From positions 1 to 11,868 of the forward strand of contig JACQDU010000411.1 of NCBI GenBank assembly GCA_016200955.1: a stretch of DNA of 11,868 bases, written 5' to 3'. The translations under genes and the position numbers were made by a program. The notes below the pieces were generated by a model, which saw only the letters and a list, made by a program, of their open reading frames with translations, was not told where the DNA came from and did no database searches. Every line of letters starts with the position of its first letter. The stretch's first letter is position 1. Positions 1 to 7,539 of this stretch are shown one piece after another. The DNA comes from a bacterium. GTDB lineage: Bacteria; Planctomycetota; J058; JACQDU01.

Positions 1-3000
1 CTCGCCCTCGCTCGCCGCGTGGAGAAGGCGCGCGCGAGCGAGAAGCCGCAGGAGACGGAGAGCGAGCCCGCGAGCCCGGGCGCCGACGAGAAGCCCGGCC
101 CGAGCATCGAGATCGAGGCGCTCCGGCTCGGTCACGTGCACCTGAGATGGCACGACGCGAGCATCCGCCCGGAGCTCGACGCGAGGCTCGACTTCGACCT
201 CTCGCTCGCCGACCTCCACGTGAGCCAGAAAGGAAACCGGCCCACGAGGCTCGAGATCACGGCCTCGTGCCCGCCGGTCGCCGAGTCGCTCAGGATCGAG
301 GGCTCGGCCCTCTCCTCGGGCCAGAACACGACGCTCGAGCTCGAGGTCGCGCTCGATCACGTCCACATGGAGTCCCTGGCCGGCTACCTCGAGCGGCTCG
401 GGCTGCGGGCGGCGGCGCGCGACCTCTCCGTCGGAGTCAAGCTGCGTGCGCTCACGCACCCCGCGATCGACGGGAGCGGCGGGACGGGCGGCACGCTCGC
501 GCTCGAGCGCCTGCGAGCGACCGCGGACGGCGAGGAGGTGCTCGCGCTCGACCGGCTCCTCGTGGACGCGATCGGGATCTCGCGCGAGAACGTCGACATC
601 GCGAGCGTCGGGCTCGACGGTCTCCGGGCGAGCGCCGTCCGGCTCGAGGACGGCTCGCTCCGCGTCGCGGGAGTCGACCTGCGCCCGGGCCCTCGCGCGG
701 GCGCTCCAGCGAGCGACGTCGTTTCTTCTCCGGGCAAGAAGGGCGACGACGCTCCGGCGCGGTTCTCGCTCGGCGACTTCGCGGCGAGGAACGTCCGCGC
801 GTCCTTCCTGGACCGGAAGACGAGCCCACACGCGGCTCTCTCGGCCTCGCTCGACCTCCTGCACGTGCAGGACGTCCTGAGAGACGCCCGGTCGCCCGGG
901 GCGCCGGCGCGCGTCGAGGCGCGGCTCTCGGCGCCCGGGATCGCGGAGGACATCGCGCTCCTGGGCTCCGCGACTCCCTTCGGGCCCAGGACGGCCGCGG
1001 ACCTCTCGCTCGCCGTCTCGGGGATCACGCTCCGCGCTCTCGTCCCTTACCTCGAGCCCGCGGGAGTGACGCCGCTCTTCTCCCGCGGCTCCCTCAAGGC
1101 CCGGCTCCACGCGAGCGCGACTCGCGCCGCGGACGGAAAGGACGAGCTCGAGGCCGCGGTCCGGGACCTCGTCCTCGACGACGGAGACGAGCTCGCGGGG
1201 ATCGACCTCGTGCGCGCGAGCGGCGTGCGCCTCGACCCGGACCTCGCGCGCTTCCACGTCGAGGAAGCCGAGGTCGACCTCCCGCGCTTCCACGCCCGGC
1301 GCGACGCGCAGGGAGCCCTCGTCGGCCTCGGCTTCCGCGTGAGGCCGCGGGGATCCGAGCACGTCTCTCCCGATCCCGGGACGAACCCCGAGGAGAGCGT
1401 CGCGGCGCGCGCCGGACCTCCGCTCCACGCGAGCCTCGGCCGTCTCACGATCGACGACGGCGTTCTCGGGTGGGACGACGAGACGACGAAGGAGCCCGTC
1501 TCGCTCGTGCTCACGGGAATCGGGCTCGAGGTCGCGGCGCTCGACGTCGTCCTGGACCCGAAGGCGCCTCCGCCTTCTCCGGCGAAGCTCGACGCGCGCT
1601 TCAACGCGCACGACGTGGCGCGCGTCCGGCTCCGGGGAGAGCTCGTGGCGTCGGCCACGCGGCCTTCCTTCTCGCTCGGGCTCCAGGCCACCGAGATCAC
1701 GGGGAGCGCGATCGCTCCTTACCTCGAGGGGGCGAGGATCCGCTCTCTCCTGCACGAGGGGAGGCTCGAGGTCGTCCTCTCGGCGAGCGCGAAGGTCGAG
1801 AGAGACGGCCCCCTCGAGGCCGACCTCGCGGTCGAGAGGATCCGGCTCCTCGACCGCGCGCCCGAAGAGCGCGAGGTCTTCTCGCTCGCCGGTCTCCGCG
1901 CGAAGCGAGCGAGGCTCGGCCCCGACCCGCGCCGCGTGGAGCAGATCGAGGTCGGCCTTCTCGAGCTCGAGCGCATCCACGCGCACGCCGCGGCCCGGCC
2001 GGACGCGCTCGAGCTTCTCGGCCTGAGCCTCCTCCGCGCGAGTGAGATGGCGCCGGTCGCGAGCTCGACCCCGGGAGCGCGCGAGACCTCCGCGGGGCCC
2101 GGCCTTCCTCTCATCAAGGTCGAGAAGCTGCGCGTGGGAGAAGCCGCGCTCGACCTCCGCGACGCTCTCTCGGAGCCCGCGATCGACATCCCGATCCGGG
2201 CGAAGGTCGAGCTCGGCCCGATCACGATCGACCCGACGGGGAACCGCGCGGGCGACGAGGCGCCCTTCGCCCTCGCGCTCGCGGTGCCGGGAGCGCTCGA
2301 GAAGCTCTCGCTCGCGGGCACGGTCGCGCCGTCGCCGCGGAGGTCGGAGCTCCGGGCGACGCTCGAGGCGAGCGGGATCACGCTCGGGATCCTCGCGCCC
2401 CGCCTGCGCGCGCGCGGGATCGAGCCGCTCCTCCGCTCGGGCTCGCTGCGCTTCGAGCTCTCGAGCACCGCGACGGTCGACCGGGACGACATCGAGTCCG
2501 ACACCACGATCGAGCAGCTCGTCCTGGAAGACGAGGGAGAGGAGCTCCTCGGGATCGACTCCGCGCGCGCGAAGGGCTTCCACCTCCTCCCGGGCCGCTA
2601 CGCCTTCGAGGACGTGAGGGTCGCTCGCCCGCGCGCGAAGCTCGAGCGCACGAAGGAGGGCGCGCTCGTGGCGCTCGGGCTGCGCTTCTCTCCCGTTCCG
2701 CGCGGCGCGAGCGCGACGAGCACGAGCGAGAAGCCCGCGGCGGAGGAGCCGCCGTTCTGGACGGAGGGCAAGCCGACCTACGAGCTCTACAAGGTCGCGG
2801 TCACGGACGCGACGGCGGACTTCCACGACGGGGCCGTCAGAGGAGAGGCCCGCTTCCAGGCGAGCGCGAGCGTCTTGCTCGAGGACTTCGTCCTCGGGAT
2901 CCGCTCGCCCTCGGCGACGGTCAAGGCCGAGCTCAAGGTCCCCGGAGCGCTCGAGGCGCTCACGGTCGCGGGGAGGATCACGTTCAACCCGAGGTGGCGC

Positions 3001-5577
3001 GGGTGCGAGCTCGACATCGACGTGGACGGGCTGCGGCCGGGGCCTCTCTCGCCGTACTTCCGCGACGGCACGCGACTCCTCCTGAAGGACGGACGCGCGC
3101 ACGCGCTCGTCCGGGCTCGCTTCATGGACAACCCGGCGGGAGGCTCGACGGGGCGCGGCGAGATCACGGAGGTCGCGCTCCGGGACGGGCCGCGAGGCGC
3201 GTCGATCTTCTCCTTCGACCGCCTGCGCTTCTTCGCCTCGCGCCTCGACCCCTCTGGAGGGGTCTTCACGTTCGACGACCTCCTCCTGAGCGGCCTCGAG
3301 ACCGAGATCGAGCGCGACGAGCAGGGCGCTCTCCGCTTGCTCGGGCTCGCTTTCCCGGAGAAGAAGGTCGAGGCGGCCGAGGCGGGCGCGGGAGGAGAGC
3401 CGAAGGAGCCGCCGGAGAAGGCGAGGCGCACTCCTCTCATCGATATCTGGAAGCTCGACGCGAACGCGCGCTCGGTCGTGTTCCGGGACCTCGCGAAGAA
3501 GGACGCGGCGCCGCTCGCGTTCAAGGGAGTGCGCCTGAGGAACACGAAGCTGCTCTCGCTCCTCGGGCCCGACCCGGCGTCGCGGCCTCCGCTCGAGCTC
3601 GAGCTCTCGCTCGGCGTGGCGCCGATCGTGAGCCAGGCCGTGATCGCGGGGCGCCTCGCGCCCTTCGCGCAGGAGCCGAGCTTCTCGCTCGACATCGCGC
3701 TCGAAGGAGTCCGCGGAGCGGGCTTGACCGAGGTCGCGCCCGGGCTCGCGGCGTCCCTCGACGGGAGCCGCCTCACGGACGGCCGCCTCCGCGCGCGGCT
3801 CGACATCGACCTGAGGACGCGGCGGCGCGACCCGCTCGACTGGGACCTCTCGCGCGGCTTCGGGCTCGACCTCGCGCTCAAAGGGCTCCAGGTGAGGAAC
3901 GGATCGGGGCCGCTCCTCTTCGGGATCGACGAGCTCCTGCTCGACGTCGCGCGCTTCGACCCCAAGACGGGCAGCGCTCACGTCCGCTCGCTCGAGGTCG
4001 CGAAGCCGGCCGCCTCTCTCGTGGACGAACCGGGCGGCCTCCGCTTCCTCGACGTCGTCTGGAAGAGAGAAAGAAGAGACGAGAAGGAGGAGAAGGAGGA
4101 CGACGCGGCGGACGAGACGCCGAGCCCGGGCGCGGCGCCGGAGAAGAAGCCGGCGAGAGAGCTCCGCCTGGACCGGGTCCTCATCTCGGAGGTCGACTTC
4201 GTCTACGAGGACTCGACGTGCGCTCCCAGGCTCATCGTCCCGGTCGCCGACATCGACCTCGAGCTCGCGGGGCTCCTCGTCGCGGACGGCGACCTCCGCG
4301 CGATCCGCTTCGCCGGCGTCGCCAAGGCCGGCAAGGTGCGGCTCGTGAAGCGCGAGAAGAAGCGCTTCGGCCACGCGATCGTCTCGAAGATCACGAGCAT
4401 GTGGCAGGACAAGGCCTTGCTCGAGGACAGGCCGCTCTTCCTCGAGCTCGCGGCGAAGGGCGACCTCCAGCTCCGGCCGCGGCCGCTCGGGCACGTCCGC
4501 CTCGACCTCCAGACGCTCGAGCTCGCGGCGTTCAAGGGGCTCGCGAAGGAGAAGAACATCGTCCTCGAGGGCGGCACGGCGGACCTCGAGCTCGACCTGG
4601 CGTTCGAGACGCGCGGCCTCCTCTCGCGCGCGGTCGTGACGTTCGCCGACCTCGAGGTCTCGGAGCCCAGGGGAGGCTGGCTCGCGAAGCACTTCCTCCC
4701 GGGCGTCGACGCGCCGCTCTCGGTCGTCCAGTTCGTGCTGAGAGACGCCGAGGGGAACATCACGCTCGTGCTCAACCCGCCGCCGCTCCAGGGGAGGAGC
4801 GTCAAGAAGCTCGTCAAGAGAGCGATCTGGGAGGCCTTCCCCGAGGCGCTCGCGCGGCTCGTGGGGGACGCGATCAAGAACCCGGCGTTCCGCCTCCTCG
4901 GGACCGCGAAGGACCTCGGCATGGAGGCGCTCGAGCTCCTGGGAGCCGACGACATCTTCGGGAAGAAGGCGGAGGAGATCGAGCCCGCGTCCGTCTCCTT
5001 CCCGGCGGGCGACCCTCGCGCCGCGCAGGCGGAGATCGCGAAGGTCCTCGAGCTCGCGGGCAAGGTGACGGAGAGGGGCGAGGTCGTCCTCACGTTGCGC
5101 CACGAGACCGGCAGCGCCGACCTCGCGCGAGCGCGCCTCGTCGCGAGCCCGCAGGCCGCCGATCGCCGTGACCTCATCGCGCGGCTCTCGTCTTCGAGAG
5201 CCGACCTCGAAGCTCGGGTCGACGACGCCCGCGCCTCGGCTCGAGCGCTCCTCGTCTCCGAGGGAGACGAAGGCGCTCGCTCGGCGAGCTCGCGCCTGCG
5301 CGCTCTCGAGAGCGAGCTCGCGCGGGTGGACCACGCGCTCGACTCCGTCTACGGGCGCGAGCGCGAGGGCGCCTCGCACCAGGCCGAGCGCCGCGAGCGC
5401 GCCGCTTCCCTCGAGCTCGCGCGAGCTCGCCTCGCTTCCGTGCGGGCCGCTCTCGTCGCGCAGGGCTTCCCCGATCCCGACGAGCGCATCCGCGTGCCGA
5501 GCCCGCGCGTGGACTCCTCTCCCTCCGCGCGGGAGGGGAGCGTGACGATCGTGGCGACGCTCAAGCCGCGTAGGTGA
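1..5577 (+). CDS. Giant AsmA-like/DUF748 family protein, 5'-partial
   Basis: The frame is open from base 1, so the true start and any N-terminal membrane anchor lie upstream; GTG at 19 is only the first possible start in the window. At least 1858 residues are visible, far more than a typical AsmA/DUF748 protein (roughly 600-1300). About seven modules of 217-241 residues repeat in tandem, each opening with a segment of the type 'PLIxIxKLxxxxxxxxFxD' and most carrying a '(A/S)PYLxxxGIxxLLxxGxLxxxLxA' segment and an 'ExxLPRxxxxRxxxGALxxLGLxF' end. Charged or Pro-rich linkers separate them. After the last module come a 'LSVVQFVLRDAEGNITL' segment and 'VSFPAGDPRAAQAEIAKV...LTLRHETGSADLARARL', both like the end of DUF748 proteins, then about 100 helical residues ending 'LARARLASVRAALVAQG'. 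In the family, such beta-rich grooves are linked to lipid movement between membranes; that role is inferred here. No transmembrane segment is visible. Confidence 0.82.
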   Translation, partial: LALARRVEKARASEKPQETESEPASPGADEKPGPSIEIEALRLGHVHLRWHDASIRPELDARLDFDLSLADLHVSQKGNRPTRLEITASCPPVAESLRIEGSALSSGQNTTLELEVALDHVHMESLAGYLERLGLRAAARDLSVGVKLRALTHPAIDGSGGTGGTLALERLRATADGEEVLALDRLLVDAIGISRENVDIASVGLDGLRASAVRLEDGSLRVAGVDLRPGPRAGAPASDVVSSPGKKGDDAPARFSLGDFAARNVRASFLDRKTSPHAALSASLDLLHVQDVLRDARSPGAPARVEARLSAPGIAEDIALLGSATPFGPRTAADLSLAVSGITLRALVPYLEPAGVTPLFSRGSLKARLHASATRAADGKDELEAAVRDLVLDDGDELAGIDLVRASGVRLDPDLARFHVEEAEVDLPRFHARRDAQGALVGLGFRVRPRGSEHVSPDPGTNPEESVAARAGPPLHASLGRLTIDDGVLGWDDETTKEPVSLVLTGIGLEVAALDVVLDPKAPPPSPAKLDARFNAHDVARVRLRGELVASATRPSFSLGLQATEITGSAIAPYLEGARIRSLLHEGRLEVVLSASAKVERDGPLEADLAVERIRLLDRAPEEREVFSLAGLRAKRARLGPDPRRVEQIEVGLLELERIHAHAAARPDALELLGLSLLRASEMAPVASSTPGARETSAGPGLPLIKVEKLRVGEAALDLRDALSEPAIDIPIRAKVELGPITIDPTGNRAGDEAPFALALAVPGALEKLSLAGTVAPSPRRSELRATLEASGITLGILAPRLRARGIEPLLRSGSLRFELSSTATVDRDDIESDTTIEQLVLEDEGEELLGIDSARAKGFHLLPGRYAFEDVRVARPRAKLERTKEGALVALGLRFSPVPRGASATSTSEKPAAEEPPFWTEGKPTYELYKVAVTDATADFHDGAVRGEARFQASASVLLEDFVLGIRSPSATVKAELKVPGALEALTVAGRITFNPRWRGCELDIDVDGLRPGPLSPYFRDGTRLLLKDGRAHALVRARFMDNPAGGSTGRGEITEVALRDGPRGASIFSFDRLRFFASRLDPSGGVFTFDDLLLSGLETEIERDEQGALRLLGLAFPEKKVEAAEAGAGGEPKEPPEKARRTPLIDIWKLDANARSVVFRDLAKKDAAPLAFKGVRLRNTKLLSLLGPDPASRPPLELELSLGVAPIVSQAVIAGRLAPFAQEPSFSLDIALEGVRGAGLTEVAPGLAASLDGSRLTDGRLRARLDIDLRTRRRDPLDWDLSRGFGLDLALKGLQVRNGSGPLLFGIDELLLDVARFDPKTGSAHVRSLEVAKPAASLVDEPGGLRFLDVVWKRERRDEKEEKEDDAADETPSPGAAPEKKPARELRLDRVLISEVDFVYEDSTCAPRLIVPVADIDLELAGLLVADGDLRAIRFAGVAKAGKVRLVKREKKRFGHAIVSKITSMWQDKALLEDRPLFLELAAKGDLQLRPRPLGHVRLDLQTLELAAFKGLAKEKNIVLEGGTADLELDLAFETRGLLSRAVVTFADLEVSEPRGGWLAKHFLPGVDAPLSVVQFVLRDAEGNITLVLNPPPLQGRSVKKLVKRAIWEAFPEALARLVGDAIKNPAFRLLGTAKDLGMEALELLGADDIFGKKAEEIEPASVSFPAGDPRAAQAEIAKVLELAGKVTERGEVVLTLRHETGSADLARARLVASPQAADRRDLIARLSSSRADLEARVDDARASARALLVSEGDEGARSASSRLRALESELARVDHALDSVYGREREGASHQAERRERAASLELARARLASVRAALVAQGFPDPDERIRVPSPRVDSSPSAREGSVTIVATLKPRR
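100..4755 (+). repeat. Seven tandem ~220-residue AsmA-like modules (protein-level repeat)
   Basis: Module starts, judged by the recurring opening motif, fall near bases 100, 757, 1417, 2101, 2770, 3430 and 4154, giving spacings of about 650-725 bases. The 'PYL'-type anchor recurs near 368, 1030, 1702, 2380, 3030 and 3718, also about 650-690 bases apart. Examples are VPYLEPAGVTPLFSRGSLKA, APYLEGARIRSLLHEGRLEV and APRLRARGIEPLLRSGSLRF. The seventh module is the most divergent and leads into the terminal domain. The copies look clearly diverged in sequence, so this is old internal duplication rather than a recent DNA repeat. More copies may lie left of the window. Confidence 0.75.
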
Positions 5578-5599
5578 GCCCTCCGGCTCACGTCACCTA
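5571..5599 (+). terminator. Hairpin over the stop codon of the AsmA-like gene, possible terminator
   Basis: GTGAGCC (5574-5580) and GGCTCAC (5585-5591) form a perfect 7-bp stem with a 4-base loop, starting inside the TGA stop codon (5575-5577). Flanking TAGG and CCTA can add an outer helix with a bulge. No T tract follows, so it is not a textbook intrinsic terminator; it could instead slow decay of the transcript end. Confidence 0.35.
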
Positions 5600-5625
5600 C
5601 TCGATTCGAACCGCGGAGGCTCACC

Positions 5626-5654
5626 TTGTCGATGTCGAAGTGCGTGCGTATCCT
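5626..5654 (+). promoter_or_regulatory. Candidate sigma70-type promoter for the 5694-8756 operon
   Basis: TTGTCG (5626-5631) and TATCCT (5649-5654) are separated by 17 bases. They match the -35 and -10 consensus at 3 and 4 of 6 positions. Transcription would begin near 5661, giving a leader of about 33 bases. The placement in the only gap upstream of this gene is sensible, but matches this weak arise by chance. Confidence 0.3.
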
Positions 5655-5666
5655 CCCGCGTGAGGC

Positions 5667-5688
5667 TCTCCCGGGGAGGGCCGGGAGA
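5667..5688 (+). promoter_or_regulatory. Leader hairpin covering the ribosome binding site
   Basis: TCTCCCGG (5667-5674) and CCGGGAGA (5681-5688) are perfect complements with a 6-base loop, GGAGGG. The ribosome binding site GGGAG (5683-5687), 6 bases before the ATG at 5694, lies entirely inside the 3' arm. The loop itself carries a second Shine-Dalgarno-like GGAGG, but 13-14 bases from the start. The hairpin is seen directly; a role in limiting translation is inferred. Confidence 0.35.
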
Positions 5689-5693
5689 AAAGG

Positions 5694-7526
5694 ATGCGCC
5701 GTGCTCTCGCCGCCCCGTGCGGCGTCGTGCTCGCCCTCTCGCTCGGGGTCGTCTCGCTGTCGCGCGCGCAGGACACCGACGGGGAGAAGAAGCCGAAGCC
5801 GGAGAAGAAGCCGGCCGCGAAGGGGGGCGACGAGGCCGCGGACGATGACGACGCCACGGAGCGGCTCGCGCCCGAGGCGCGGCTCTGCTTCAAGCTCGCG
5901 AAGGGCGAGGTGATCTCCGGGCTCGCCGTCGAGCCTTACATCGACCTCCTGACCGACGAGGACACGGCGGGCTGGAACAAGCGCAGGAAGAAAGACAAGG
6001 GCAAGGTCCTCGACCTCGGGGGGAAGACGTGGGAGCCCAAGCGGCGCGAGGACCTCGCGCTCAAGCTCGAGGGGCTCGACCTCTCGGGCGCCGACTTCTC
6101 CGGCGTCCTGTTCATGCCGGGCACGAGCTTCCGCGGGAGCGACCTCACGGGAGCCGTCTTCCACGGCACCCTCCTCGAGGGCGTGAGCTTCTCCAACATC
6201 CGCGGCTTCGAGGCGCGGGAGAAGAAGAGCGCGCGCTCGACCGTCCTCGACGAGGCCGACTTCAAGGACGCGGTCTGGACGTGGTGCTCGGCGCTCGAGC
6301 GGACGGCGAAGCGGTGCCGCGAAGGCCCGGCCAAGCCGCTGACGCCCGAGGAGCGCCAGCGCCGCATGGTCGAGCGCCAGAGGCGCCGCGCCTTCGGTTA
6401 CGCCGAGGACCCGTTCGCCTTCGTGGACCTCTCGACCGCGAAGGTCGACGCCGACTCGCCCCTCGGGACGGCCTTCGAGGACGACACGCCCCGCCACGAG
6501 CACCTCACGCCCGCGCTGGCGCGTCTCGTGAAGTTCGCCGCGGCCGACTCCATCGAGCGAGCGATCGCGCGGATCGCCGCGCGCACGCCCGCGGCCCGCT
6601 CGCGGGAGTGCCCGAACCCGCTCGCGCACGAGCCCGCGCTCGCCGACGCGATCGCCTCGGCGGACACGCGCCTCGCGGGGATCGCGACGTGGAAGGCCGT
6701 CCACCTCTCCGAGCCGCTCATGCGGCAAGACGAGGTCACGGTCGTCGGAGGGAAAGACGTCATCTTCGTGCTCGACGACGCCCGCTCGCTCCAGGGAGCG
6801 CGGGTCGTCGTCTCCGAGGGGCCGATCCTCGCGTGGGGGTCCGCGCTCCTCCCGACGACGTTCTCTCCTTACGCGATCGTCCTCAAGGACCAGGCGCAGG
6901 TCCGGGGAGTCCTCCACGGGCATCCGATCTTCGCGCTCTCCGATCCCGTGCGCGACGCGCGGCGCGGGTCGTACGGCGGCGCCGGGACGTTCTACTCCGA
7001 GGTCATCGTCGAGGTCGCGAAGGTCGAGAACCTGAGCGCCGCCGACGTCGAGCGTCGGAAGCTCAAGGAGACGACCTTGAAGGAGTACGCGCGCTCCCAG
7101 GGAGACGACCTCGACCACCAGAACGTCTTCGACCCGACGGATACGGACGGCGCGGATCCCGAGAAGATGCTCACGGACGAGATGCGGCGCTCGATCGTCT
7201 CCCAGGTCGGGAAGAAGGCCCTCGCCGACATGAAGTGCTACAAGGTCGGCGCGCACAAGTTCCCGCAGAACCCGTCGCACTACCACGTCCTCTCGGTGGA
7301 CCCGAAGGCGATCCTCGTCGTGACCGCGGGATTCGCGTCCTCGGGCTCGATCTACTCCGAGGGTCCCGTGGTCCTGACCGACGGAGACCGCACCCCGCAC
7401 ACGCGCTGCGTGACGAAGAGCTGGATCGTCGTCGAGGGCAAGAACCACCGCGTGTCTCCGCTCGCGCTCGGCGAGCACATCGACGTCGAGCCCGAGGCCG
7501 ACGAGGACAAGAAGGCGGGGAAGTAA
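5694..7526 (+). CDS. Exported hypothetical protein with pentapeptide-like block
   Basis: The 610-residue product has a Sec signal peptide: MRR, a hydrophobic core at about residues 4-22, and a probable signal peptidase I site after SRA (A25). A Lys/Pro/Glu- and Asp-rich linker (about 27-58) follows. Residues 125-166 show pentapeptide-repeat-like sequence (LDLSGADFSG, FRGSDLTGAVFHG, LLEGVSFSN), too short for a full quadrilateral helix. The rest is mixed, with beta-rich stretches such as DVIFVLDDA and ARVVVSEGPILAWGSALL, and a C-terminal part around YHVLSVDPKAILVVTAGFAS before an acidic/Lys tail. The mature protein has few, scattered cysteines and no catalytic motif I can name. The start is supported by GGGAG 6 bases upstream. 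It precedes the AlaX gene by 9 bases and is probably cotranscribed. I do not recognise the family and assign no function; export to the periplasm or cell surface is the safest statement. Confidence 0.85.
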   Translation: MRRALAAPCGVVLALSLGVVSLSRAQDTDGEKKPKPEKKPAAKGGDEAADDDDATERLAPEARLCFKLAKGEVISGLAVEPYIDLLTDEDTAGWNKRRKKDKGKVLDLGGKTWEPKRREDLALKLEGLDLSGADFSGVLFMPGTSFRGSDLTGAVFHGTLLEGVSFSNIRGFEAREKKSARSTVLDEADFKDAVWTWCSALERTAKRCREGPAKPLTPEERQRRMVERQRRRAFGYAEDPFAFVDLSTAKVDADSPLGTAFEDDTPRHEHLTPALARLVKFAAADSIERAIARIAARTPAARSRECPNPLAHEPALADAIASADTRLAGIATWKAVHLSEPLMRQDEVTVVGGKDVIFVLDDARSLQGARVVVSEGPILAWGSALLPTTFSPYAIVLKDQAQVRGVLHGHPIFALSDPVRDARRGSYGGAGTFYSEVIVEVAKVENLSAADVERRKLKETTLKEYARSQGDDLDHQNVFDPTDTDGADPEKMLTDEMRRSIVSQVGKKALADMKCYKVGAHKFPQNPSHYHVLSVDPKAILVVTAGFASSGSIYSEGPVVLTDGDRTPHTRCVTKSWIVVEGKNHRVSPLALGEHIDVEPEADEDKKAGK

Positions 7527-7539
7527 GATGAGCGCATGA
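7517..7539 (+). promoter_or_regulatory. Coupling site before alaX: SD-like GGGGAAG plus 3-codon mini-ORF
   Basis: The only Shine-Dalgarno-like run, GGGGAAG (7517-7523), is 12 bases from the alaX ATG at 7536, which is long, but 4 bases from another ATG at 7528. That ATG opens a three-codon frame (Met-Ser-Ala-stop) whose TGA (7537-7539) overlaps the alaX start as ATGA. The upstream gene stops at 7526. The layout suits termination-reinitiation, though direct initiation at 7536 is also possible. Confidence 0.3.

Noticed and set aside
19..21. GTG at 19 as the true start of the AsmA-like gene
   Set aside because: The frame is open to base 1, the usual N-terminal membrane anchor is missing, and a linker-like charged segment begins here, so the gene continues to the left.
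4061..4100. Forty-base nearly pure purine tract in the AsmA-like gene
   Set aside because: It simply encodes the Lys/Glu/Arg linker before the seventh module; no separate role is supported.
5598..5625. tRNA T-arm-like sequence (GGTTCGAATC on the minus strand)
   Set aside because: The flanking bases do not form the 5-bp T stem, and no anticodon or D arm can be placed upstream, so it is neither a tRNA nor a clear remnant.
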